A DNA stretch of 64,000 bases, taken from NCBI RefSeq assembly GCF_011751885.2, contig NZ_CP061771.1:3472001-3536000 (forward strand), written 5' to 3'. The notes under the pieces were generated by a model that saw nothing but the letters and a program-made list of their open reading frames with translations, was not told the DNA's origin and did not search any database. The position numbers and the translations under genes were made by a program. Shown piece after piece: positions 32,427-40,160 of this stretch. Each line of letters starts with the position of its first letter. The stretch's first letter is position 1. This DNA is from Salinibacterium sp. ZJ450 (GTDB lineage: Bacteria > Actinomycetota > Actinomycetes > Actinomycetales > Microbacteriaceae).

Positions 32427-34691
32427 TTACGCGACCAGCTCGGTGTCGTCGGAGCCGGCGGTCTCCGAGCCGGCGTTGGCCAGCTCGTCGAGCAACGCGT
32501 CGCCCGGACGCACCTCGACGTACTCGGCCTTGATCTCGGCGCGCTCGAGCAGTTCATCCATGCGGCGCTGACGGTTGCGGCCGATCAGCGTCACCACGGT
32601 GCCCTGCTTGCCGGCGCGGCCGGTGCGGCCGGCGCGGTGCAGGTAGGACTTGAACTCGTCGGGAGCGTCGGCCTGGATCACCAGAGTGATGTCATCGACG
32701 TGGATGCCGCGGGCTGCGACATCCGTTGCCACCAGCACGTTGACGCGGCCGCTGGTCAGCTGCTGCAGGTTGCGGGTGCGGCGCGCCTGGTTCAGGTCGC
32801 CGTGCAGGCTGGTTGCCGGGATGCCGGCGTCCTCGAGCTGGTCGGCGAGCTGCTCGGCGAACGCACGGGTGCGGGCGAAGATCAGCTTCTTGCCGGGGCC
32901 CCAGGCGAGCTGCTCGATGATCCGACCCTTTTCCTTGTGGTCGATCAGCAGCACGCGGTGGTCGATGGTGCTGGAGGCCTGGTCTTCACCGGCGACCTCG
33001 TGCACGGCCGGGTCGGTGAGGAACTCGTTGACCAGCATCGCCACGCCCTTGTCGAGGGTGGCGCTGAACAGCAGCTTCTGGCCCTTCGGCGCGGTGCTGC
33101 GGATGATGCGCTGCACCGGCTCGAGGAAGCCGAGGTCGCACATGTGGTCGGCCTCGTCGAGCACGGTGACGACGACCTCGCTGAGGTCGAGGCGGCCCTG
33201 CTCGATGAGGTCTTCGATGCGTCCGGGGGTGCCGACGATGATGTCGACGCCGCGCTGCAGCGCGCCCACCTGGCGCTGCTGGGGGACACCACCGTAGATC
33301 TGGGTGGTGAACAGGCCGACGCTGCGGGCGATCGGCTGCACGGTGCGGTCGATCTGCAGGGCCAGCTCACGGGTGGGGGCGAGGATCAGCGCGCGGGGCT
33401 TGCGGCCCATCTGGCGCGCCTTGCCTCCGCCGTTCTCCATCAGCTTCTCCACGAGCGGAGCGCCGAACGCGATGGTCTTGCCGGAGCCGGTGCGGCCACG
33501 GCCGAGCACGTCCTTGCCTGCGATCACGTCGGGGATAGTGGCGGCCTGGATCGGGAACGGGGTGGCCGCGCCGAGCTCGGCCAGCGCACGCTGGATGTTG
33601 CCACCGATGCCGAGGTCTTCGAACGACACGTTCACGATCTCGTCAGCGGTGGTCATCACGGCTTCGAGCTTCTCGAGCACCACGTCATCCTGCGGGGTGA
33701 ACCGGGTGGCGTCCTTGGACGGGTAGTAGCTCGACTCGCGGCGCGGGGCGCTGCTGCGGTCGTTGCGGTCACTGCCGTTGAAGTCGCGCCGGGGTGCGCG
33801 GTTGTCGCGGTCGCCGTAGGACGGACGCTCGGTGCGCTGGGGGCGGTCGGAACTGAAGTCGCGACGCGGGGCGCGGTCGTCACGCTGCGGGCGGTCACCG
33901 TAGGCGGGGCGCTCGGTGCGCTCGGTGCGCTGCGGACGGTCGGTGCCGAAGTCACGACGGGGGGCGCGGTCATCGCGCTGCGGGCGGTCACCGTAAGCGG
34001 GACGCTCGGTGCGCTGCGGGCGGTCGCCATAGGCGGGACGCTCGGTGCGGTTGCGGTCGTTGTACGCCGGACGCTCCGTGTTGCTGCGCTGCGGGCGCTC
34101 GTTGCGGTCGCCGAAGTCGCGACGGGGCGCGCGGTCATCACGCTGCGGGCGGTCACCGTAGGACGGACGCTCCGTGCGGTTGCGGTCGTTGTACGCGGGG
34201 CGCTCGGTCCGGTTACGGTCGTTGTACGCCGGACGCTCGGAGGTGCTGCGCTGCGGACGCTCATTGCGGTCGCCGAAATCGCGGCGGGGCGCGCGGTCAT
34301 CACGCTGCGGGCGGTCACCGTAGGACGGACGCTCCGTGCGGTTGCGGTCGTTGTACACGGGGCGCTCGGTGCGGTCGCCGTAGGACGGACGCTGGTTGCG
34401 GTCGCCGTATCCGCCGCGCTCGGGGCGCTGCTGGGTGCGGTCGCCGAAGCGGCTTCCCTGGCCCTGCTTGTCGCGGGGAGTCCAGTCGGGGCGACGCTCG
34501 TCGCTCGCGCCAGCGCCACGGGGGCGTTCGGTGCTGCGGCCGCGGGCGGCGCGCTCATCGCTGTTCCAACGCTCCTTCTTGGCGGGAGCGTCAGCCTCGG
34601 GCTTGTAACCGCGGTGCTTGGGGGATTTGCTGCCGGACTTGGGTCCGGTCTTCGGGGCGCGCGACGGCGCCGCCTTCTTGAAGGGAGGCAT
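32427..34691 (-). CDS. DEAD-box RNA helicase with a long repetitive N-terminal tail
   Basis: 754 residues. The C-terminal ~390 form the helicase core: GRGRTGSGKTIAFGAPLVEK (motif I), PTRELALQID (Ia), GTPGRIEDLI, VLDEADHMCDLGF (II), LLFSATLDKG (III), VATDVAARGIHVDD (V) and HRAGRTGRAGKQG (VI). The first ~340 residues are disordered and made of Arg, Asp, Asn, Pro, Tyr and Glu, in tandem units such as TERPAYNDRNR and TERPSYGDRPQRDDRAPRRD. Most DEAD helicases with RGG-like tails carry them at the C-terminus. The tail should bind RNA and may promote phase separation. Probable role: ribosome assembly or RNA unwinding in the cold. A long untranslated leader lies upstream. Confidence 0.92.
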   Translation of the reverse strand: MPPFKKAAPSRAPKTGPKSGSKSPKHRGYKPEADAPAKKERWNSDERAARGRSTERPRGAGASDERRPDWTPRDKQGQGSRFGDRTQQRPERGGYGDRNQRPSYGDRTERPVYNDRNRTERPSYGDRPQRDDRAPRRDFGDRNERPQRSTSERPAYNDRNRTERPAYNDRNRTERPSYGDRPQRDDRAPRRDFGDRNERPQRSNTERPAYNDRNRTERPAYGDRPQRTERPAYGDRPQRDDRAPRRDFGTDRPQRTERTERPAYGDRPQRDDRAPRRDFSSDRPQRTERPSYGDRDNRAPRRDFNGSDRNDRSSAPRRESSYYPSKDATRFTPQDDVVLEKLEAVMTTADEIVNVSFEDLGIGGNIQRALAELGAATPFPIQAATIPDVIAGKDVLGRGRTGSGKTIAFGAPLVEKLMENGGGKARQMGRKPRALILAPTRELALQIDRTVQPIARSVGLFTTQIYGGVPQQRQVGALQRGVDIIVGTPGRIEDLIEQGRLDLSEVVVTVLDEADHMCDLGFLEPVQRIIRSTAPKGQKLLFSATLDKGVAMLVNEFLTDPAVHEVAGEDQASSTIDHRVLLIDHKEKGRIIEQLAWGPGKKLIFARTRAFAEQLADQLEDAGIPATSLHGDLNQARRTRNLQQLTSGRVNVLVATDVAARGIHVDDITLVIQADAPDEFKSYLHRAGRTGRAGKQGTVVTLIGRNRQRRMDELLERAEIKAEYVEVRPGDALLDELANAGSETAGSDDTELVA

Positions 34692-35076
34692 AGTTCTTTC
34701 CGGGGTTATTCAAAAACATGAAAAAGTAACCCGGGCAGCCTTTGGCCGGGGCCGTTCACATTGAAGTGACTATTCACTAGCGGAAGTGCTGTGAAACCGG
34801 CCCGCAAGACTTACAAACCCACACGCAGGACACCTGCGCTGTCTTGAGCCGACTGAACTACGTTACCGGATGCCGCACGCTTAAGCCAGCTTTGTGGTGG
34901 GGGCCGCATCCTCCCTCGCGGCGGATGAGCGTCCGCGACATCCGTGATTCTGCAATTAGTGCCCATGCTGGCGCGCGACATGGGCACTTACTGCGGAATC
35001 ACGCGGACAGGTCGCGGATAAGTTCTGTGGGGACGTCTTGGATTCCCGAGCTGGTCAGACGCGTGAAGGGGGTCGG
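34692..35076. other. Long intergenic region between the helicase and the MFS pseudogene
   Basis: No gene is evident in these 385 bases. The helicase-proximal part is AT-richer and should contain the promoter and leader of the cold-shock-type helicase gene. The distal part contains the 24-base inverted repeat at 34944-35002 and a GAAGGGGG ribosome site just before 35077. Confidence 0.6.
34944..35002. repeat. 24-base imperfect inverted repeat
   Basis: Arms 34944-34967 and 34979-35002 match at 21 of 24 positions around an 11-base loop, and two of the three mismatches would be G-U pairs in RNA. It lies well upstream of the MFS gene on one side and the helicase gene on the other, so it is not a simple terminator for either. 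Confidence 0.7.
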
Positions 35077-36461
35077 ATGTCGCAGCGCTCAGGTTGGCGG
35101 GCAGGCGTGCCGCTGCTCGTGGCGGCCACCCTGTTCATGGAGCAGCTCGACGGCACGATCCTCGTCACGGCCGCCCCGCAAATCGCGGCAGACTTCGGCG
35201 TCAGCTCGGCCGATGTGAACATCACCATGACCGCTTACCTGCTCGCGGTGGCCTGCACGATCCCCTTCGGCGGGTGGCTCGCATCCCGGATCGGCGCCCG
35301 GTTCGTGTTCATCAGCTCGATCGCCCTGTTCACGCTGGCGTCGCTGCTCTGCGCGCTGAGCCCGGGCCTCGAGATGCTGGTGTTCGGGCGGTGCTGCAGG
35401 GCTTCGCCGGCGGCATGATGGCACCGGTCGGCCGGCTGATCGTGCTGCGCGGCGCCGCCAAGACCGAGCTGCTGCGCTCGATCGCGCTGATCACCTGGCC
35501 GGCGCTGCTCGCACCGGTTCTCGCCCCGGTTCTCGGCGGGCTGATCGTGACGGTCAGCACCTGGCACTGGATCTTCATCCTCAACGTGCCGATCGGCGTG
35601 GCCGCATTCGTGGCGGCGCTGATCATGGTGCAGGACCGCGCCACCGAGAGGCGCACGCTGGACTGGCTCGGCCTGCTGCTCACCAGCGCCGCGGTGCTCG
35701 CCCTGCTCTTGGCAGTCGAGCTGGTCGCCGCGGGTGACGCGATGCTGATCACGCTGTTCAGCGGCATAGCGGCGCTGCTGATCGGGGGCGGGGCGGTCTG
35801 GTGGATGCTCGGCACGCGACATCCGCTGCTCAATCTGCGGGTCTTCGGCATTCCCACTTTTCGGGTGACGAACTCGGGCGGGTTCGTCTTTCGGTTGGTG
35901 GTGAACGCGGTGCCGTTCCTGCTGCCGCTGCTGTTCCAGGACGCCTTCGGCTGGACCCCGCTGGAGTCGGGGTTCGTGGTCGGCGCCCTGTTCGTGGGCA
36001 ACGTTGGCATCAAGCCGACCACCACGCCGCTGCTCCGGCGGTTCGGGTTTCGCGCGGTGCTGCTCGGCTCGCTAGTCGGCACGATCCTGTGCCTGGTGCT
36101 GTTCGCGCTGCTCGGATCAGACACGCCCACCGCCGCGATCGCGGTGCTGGCGCTGGTCAGTGGCGCGTTCCGCTCGGTGGGCTTCACCGCGTACAACACG
36201 CTGCAGTTCGCCGACCTCGATGCGGAGCAGCTCGGCTCGGCGAACACGCTGTCGGCCACTCTCGCGCAGCTGGCGTCCGGGCTGGGAATCGCGATCGCCG
36301 CGACCAGCCTGCGGCTCGGGGATGCCTCGGTGTCAGCCGACGATCTGCTGAGCCCTTTCCGCCTGGCGTTCCTGCTGCTCGCGGCGCTCACGCTGGTCTG
36401 CGTGGTCAGCGCGTTGCTGCTGCCGAAGGATGCCGCGGGGCATGTGACCGCGAGGGTATAA
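35077..36461 (+). pseudogene. DHA2-type MFS transporter disrupted by a -1 frameshift
   Basis: The first frame (ATG 35077, GAAGGGGG upstream) encodes helices 1-3 with TLFMEQLDGTILVTAAPQIA, then LLAVACTIPFGGWLASRIGA, up to LEMLVFGR and then a run-out CCRASPAA and stop at 35418. The second frame resumes exactly with VLQGFAGGMMAPVGRLIVLR and continues through the remaining helices to 36461. The junction reads TTCGGGCGGTGCTGCAG at ~35383-35399; one more G in the GGCGG run would restore GRVLQG. Everything else is intact, so this is a recent mutation, a phase-variable tract or a sequencing error. The intact product would be an EmrB/QacA-like 14-helix drug exporter. Confidence 0.85.
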
Positions 36462-36484
36462 ATCGGACTAGTGTTGCGCGCACG

Positions 36485-37513
36485 ATGTTGGGGATTCGGC
36501 GGACCGCGCTGGGGGCACTGATCGCGATCGCGGTCACGGTGCTCATTGTCGGCTGCGCGCCGGGCGGTGGTGCGGGTGCAGCTGGTGCGCCGGCCGGTGG
36601 TGTTGCTAGTGCCGGTGTCGCTGCCGCTGCTGCAGCTCCCGCGATCTTCCCGCTGCTGAGCGCGGACCCGGATGTCGAGGTGCTTGAGGATCTGCGCTAC
36701 GGCACCGCGGACGACGGCTCGGCGCTGCTGCTTGACGTGTGCCTGCCGGGGTCGGCGACATCCGAAGCCAGTCCGGCGATTGTGTCGATCCATGGCGGCT
36801 CGTGGGCGCGCGGCGACAAGGGCGATGTGGCCTGGCGGGCGGTTTGCCGGTGGTTGGCGTCGGAGGGGTTCGTGACGTTTTCACTGAACTACCGGCTGGT
36901 TCCGGCGGTGGTGTTCCCGGCGGCGGTCGATGACGTGCAGGCGGCGGTGCGCTGGGTTCGCTCAGACTCGGTTGCGTCACGATTTGGCGTAGACCCGCAG
37001 CGGATCGGCGCGTTCGGCGGCTCGGCGGGCGGCAACCTGGCGGCGCTGCTCGGTGTTTCGGGCTCCGGGTCGGTCGGCGCCGGGTCAAGGGTGGCTGCGG
37101 TCGCGGCGCTGAGTGGTCCGATGGATTTGACCGGACGGCACGTGACCGAGGCGTTCGCACCGGTTCAGCTGGAGTACCTCGGCTGCGCGGAGTATTCGAC
37201 GTGCGACGCAGCGAAGGCTGCATCCCCGGTATTCCAGGCGGACGAGACCGACCCGCCGTTCTTCGTGGGGCATGCGCTGGCCGAGATGATCCCGGTGGAG
37301 CAGGCGGCGATGTTCGTCTCCGCACTGCGGAAGGCGGGAGTGCCCGTCGAGTACGTCACCGTCGAGGGCGCGCTGCACTCGCTCGAGCTGCTCGATGAGA
37401 CGATGTCGGGGCGGGTTGTCGAGTTCTTCCGGGCGGGGCTCGGGGCGGCGGTGGAGCCGCCGGTCGTGGAAGCGCCGGTGGTGGCGCTGACCGAGGAAGA
37501 GCCAGCCGCGTAG
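36485..37513 (+). CDS. Secreted/lipoprotein alpha/beta hydrolase
   Basis: 342 residues. The signal sequence ends in VLIVGCAPGG, a plausible lipobox, followed by an Ala/Gly-rich spacer. The hydrolase domain has the oxyanion motif HGGSWARGDKG, SLNYRLVP, the nucleophile elbow FGGSAGGNLAAL and a C-terminal GALHSLEL carrying the likely catalytic His. It belongs to the hormone-sensitive-lipase/BD-FAE esterase group, acting on ester bonds outside the membrane. The ATG at 36485 is 24 bases after the MFS stop, so the pair probably formed an operon. The longer open frame upstream overlaps the MFS gene and is not used. Confidence 0.85.
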   Translation: MLGIRRTALGALIAIAVTVLIVGCAPGGGAGAAGAPAGGVASAGVAAAAAAPAIFPLLSADPDVEVLEDLRYGTADDGSALLLDVCLPGSATSEASPAIVSIHGGSWARGDKGDVAWRAVCRWLASEGFVTFSLNYRLVPAVVFPAAVDDVQAAVRWVRSDSVASRFGVDPQRIGAFGGSAGGNLAALLGVSGSGSVGAGSRVAAVAALSGPMDLTGRHVTEAFAPVQLEYLGCAEYSTCDAAKAASPVFQADETDPPFFVGHALAEMIPVEQAAMFVSALRKAGVPVEYVTVEGALHSLELLDETMSGRVVEFFRAGLGAAVEPPVVEAPVVALTEEEPAA

Positions 37514-37554
37514 GGACCCACGCGCTGTGTACGTGGACGTTGTTCGCCACACGC

Positions 37555-38328
37555 TCAGCGTGGGATGCCGCGGATCCGCCGGGTGAGTTCCGCCGCGGTG
37601 CGCTGCACCTCGACGGCCAGCTCCGGCCAGCGGTGTTCGGGGGTCGTCGCGGTGGGGAACGTGGTCGCGATCGCCGCAGCCGGCCAGCCGGTGTGATCGC
37701 GCACCACCGCCGCCACCGAGCCGAGGCCGTCGGTGACCTCGCCGTCCTCCATGGCGTAGCCGGCCTGCGTCGTGCGGTCGAGCAGAGTGCGCAGCGCCGA
37801 TAGGGTGCGTGGGCCGGTGCCGTTGCGGGTGACGAACGCCGCGGCATCCGGATACAAGGCCCGCACCTGCGCCTTGGGCAGCGCGGCGAGCATAGCCCGC
37901 CCGCTCGCGGTGAGGTGGCTGGGCAGCCGCACGCCCACGTCGGTGACCAGCGACGGTCGCCTCGGGGCGCGTTCCTCGACGAGGTAGAGCACGTCGCGGC
38001 CGTGCAGCACGCCGAGGTGGGCGCTCTCGCCGGTGCGGTCGACGAGCTGCGCGATCAGCGGACGTCCGAGATGCGACAGCGGCTGCTGCCGGGCGAAGCC
38101 GGAGCTGAGCTCGAAGGCGGCGACGCCCAAACCGTAGCGGCGCTCCTCGGGCAGGTGCACCACGAACCCGCGCTGCTGCAGTGTCGCCAGCAGGTGATAG
38201 ACCGTGGAGCGGGGCAGGTGAAGGGCGGTGGCGATGGTCGAGGCGGGCACCGGTCCGCGCTGGCTCGCCAGGTGGCTGAGGATGCGCAGTGTCGCGTCGG
38301 CGGCGGGCACTTGCGGCGGCTGCGACAT
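37555..38328 (-). CDS. IclR-family regulator of histidine utilisation
   Basis: 257 residues. A winged helix at ~10-75 (ATLRILSHLASQRGPVPAST, then ALHLPRSTVYHLLATLQQRG) is followed by the IclR effector domain (SHLGRPLIAQLVDRTGESAH, then LPSHLTASGRAMLAALP and AGYAMEDGEVTDGLGSVAA). It is divergent from hutH across 92 bases that hold the operator-like motif TCTGTGATCCCAGAC. The same motif precedes hutU and hutG, so this is probably the hut regulator, with urocanate or histidine as a possible effector (inferred from other hut systems). The ATG at 38328 is preferred over the long upstream extension, which overlaps that control region. Confidence 0.87.
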   Translation of the reverse strand: MSQPPQVPAADATLRILSHLASQRGPVPASTIATALHLPRSTVYHLLATLQQRGFVVHLPEERRYGLGVAAFELSSGFARQQPLSHLGRPLIAQLVDRTGESAHLGVLHGRDVLYLVEERAPRRPSLVTDVGVRLPSHLTASGRAMLAALPKAQVRALYPDAAAFVTRNGTGPRTLSALRTLLDRTTQAGYAMEDGEVTDGLGSVAAVVRDHTGWPAAAIATTFPTATTPEHRWPELAVEVQRTAAELTRRIRGIPR

Positions 38329-38350
38329 CCGGTCTCCTCCGGTTCGGCAG

Positions 38351-38366
38351 ATCTGTGATCCCAGAC
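38351..38366. promoter_or_regulatory. Candidate IclR (hut) operator, site 1
   Basis: ATCTGTGATCCCAGAC, an inverted repeat TCTGtGATCcCAGA centred on GATC, between the regulator gene and hutH. Near-identical sites occur at 43182-43197 and 47350-47365. Confidence 0.75.
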
Positions 38367-38420
38367 AGCTGCCAGCGTAGACCTGTTGGGCGGATGCCGC
38401 GGGGGCTGTGCAATGTGAGC

Positions 38421-40010
38421 ATGAGCAGTCTGCCTTCCGTGTCTTCCAGGCCTTCCGTCGGTGCATCGACCGTGCTGGTCGGTGCGGCCGCGCTGAGCTT
38501 CGACGAGGTCGTGGCGGTCGCCCGGCACGACGCGGCCGTGCGCTTGGACGACGCCGCCCTGGATGGGGTGGCGGCGAGCCGCCGGATTGTCGAGGGTCTC
38601 GCCGCGGACCCGGAACCTCACTACGGCATCTCCACCGGGTTCGGCGCGCTGGCCACGACGTTCATCGCCGAGGATCGGCGCGCGCAACTGCAGGCGAGCC
38701 TGATCCGGTCGCACGCGGCGGGAAGCGGCACCGAGGTCGAGCGGGAGGTGGTGCGCGCCCTGATGCTGCTGCGCCTGTCCACCCTGATGACCGGCCGCAC
38801 CGGGGTGCGCCGCGAGACGGCCGAGACCTACGCGGCGATCCTCAACGCCGGCATCACTCCGGTGGTGCGCGAGTACGGGTCGCTCGGCTGTTCCGGCGAC
38901 CTTGCCCCGCTGGCCCACTGCGCGCTCGTGGCGATGGGCGAGGGCGAGGTGCGGGTTTCGACGGGCGATTCGGGCCAGCTGATGGACGCGGCATCCGCTC
39001 TGTCCACCGCCGGGATCACCCCGCTGCGCCTGCGCGAGAAGGAGGGCCTCGCGCTGATCAACGGCACCGACGGCATGCTCGGCATGCTGGTGCTGGCCCT
39101 CGCCGACCTGCGATCGCTGCTGAGCACGGCCGACGTCGCCGCCGCGATGAGCGTCGAGGCGCTACTGGGCACCGAAGCCGTGTTCGCCGCCGACCTGCAG
39201 GCCCTGCGGCCGCACCCGGGGCAGGCGGCGAGCGCCGCCAACCTGCGCGCGCTGCTCAGCGGTTCGCCGATTGTCGCGAGCCACAAGGGTCCGGAGTGCA
39301 CCCGGGTGCAGGACGCCTATTCGCTGCGCTGCGCCCCGCAGGTGCACGGCGCCGCGCGCGACACCGTGGAGCACGCGGCATCCGTCGCCTCCCGGGAATT
39401 GGGCAGCGCCATCGACAACCCGGTGCTCACCGTCGACGGCCGGGTGGAGTCGAACGGCAACTTCCACGGCGCCCCGCTCGGCTACGTGCTCGACTTTCTG
39501 GCGATCGCCGTGGTGGACGTCGCGAGCATGAGCGAACGCCGAACCGACCGGCTGCTCGACCAGGGCCGCAACCAGGGGCTGCCTCCGTTCCTCGCGCACG
39601 AGGTGGGCGTGGATTCCGGGCTGATGATCGCGCAGTACACGGCCGCGGGCATCGTCTCCGAGCTGAAGCGGCTGGCCGTGCCCGCGTCGGTCGACTCGAT
39701 CCCCTCGTCGGCGATGCAGGAGGACCACGTGTCGATGGGCTGGGCCGCCGCCCGCAAGCTGCGCCGCGCCATCGACGGGCTCACCCGGGTGCTCGCGGTG
39801 GAGCTGATGACCGCCTCGCGCGCCCTCGACCTGCGCGCACCCCTGCAGCCGGGCGCCGCGACCGGCGCGGTGCGCTCGGCCATCCGCGAGGTCTCCGCCG
39901 GGCCGGGCCCCGACCGCTTCCTCTCCCCCGAGATCGAGGCCATCAGCGCCCTGGTGAGGGAAGGACGACTGACGGATGCCGCGGCCTCCGTCACCGGCAA
40001 ACTCCACTAA
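38421..40010 (+). CDS. hutH: Histidine ammonia-lyase
   Basis: 529 residues. Enzyme of the first hut step, histidine to trans-urocanate plus ammonia, using the autocatalytic MIO prosthetic group. The MIO segment reads GSLGCSGDLAPLAHCAL, so the cyclising triad is Cys-Ser-Gly where Ala-Ser-Gly is most common. YGISTGFGALA near the N-terminus supplies the catalytic tyrosine, and QDAYSLRCAPQVHGA and SSAMQEDHVSMG complete the active site. The start is ATG 38421; GTG two codons earlier is possible. The operator motif lies 54 bases upstream. The rest of the pathway resumes at 43252 after an unrelated block. Confidence 0.95.
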   Translation: MSSLPSVSSRPSVGASTVLVGAAALSFDEVVAVARHDAAVRLDDAALDGVAASRRIVEGLAADPEPHYGISTGFGALATTFIAEDRRAQLQASLIRSHAAGSGTEVEREVVRALMLLRLSTLMTGRTGVRRETAETYAAILNAGITPVVREYGSLGCSGDLAPLAHCALVAMGEGEVRVSTGDSGQLMDAASALSTAGITPLRLREKEGLALINGTDGMLGMLVLALADLRSLLSTADVAAAMSVEALLGTEAVFAADLQALRPHPGQAASAANLRALLSGSPIVASHKGPECTRVQDAYSLRCAPQVHGAARDTVEHAASVASRELGSAIDNPVLTVDGRVESNGNFHGAPLGYVLDFLAIAVVDVASMSERRTDRLLDQGRNQGLPPFLAHEVGVDSGLMIAQYTAAGIVSELKRLAVPASVDSIPSSAMQEDHVSMGWAAARKLRRAIDGLTRVLAVELMTASRALDLRAPLQPGAATGAVRSAIREVSAGPGPDRFLSPEIEAISALVREGRLTDAAASVTGKLH

Positions 40011-40160
40011 TACGGACCTCAGCCGCCGGTGCCCACCACATAGATCTCACCTATGCCCGCAGTGCTTCTGCACAGCTCTTGCACTGCTTGGCGGGCGAGC
40101 CTACGCTGGCCGAACTGGCTCCCCGCCGTCGGGTAATCCATTGCCCGAAATGGATCCGCA

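Noticed and set aside
33780-34400. Tandem DNA repeats considered as a CRISPR array or satellite
   Set aside because: They encode the helicase tail in frame; spacers are not unique.
32400-34721. 773-codon plus-strand frame with Val/Ala/Gly repeats
   Set aside because: Antisense shadow of the helicase gene, whose motifs are all intact on the minus strand.
35801-36484. Upstream extension of the hydrolase frame through the MFS gene
   Set aside because: Arg/Gly-rich, overlaps intact MFS helices in another frame; the hydrolase begins with a signal peptide at 36485.
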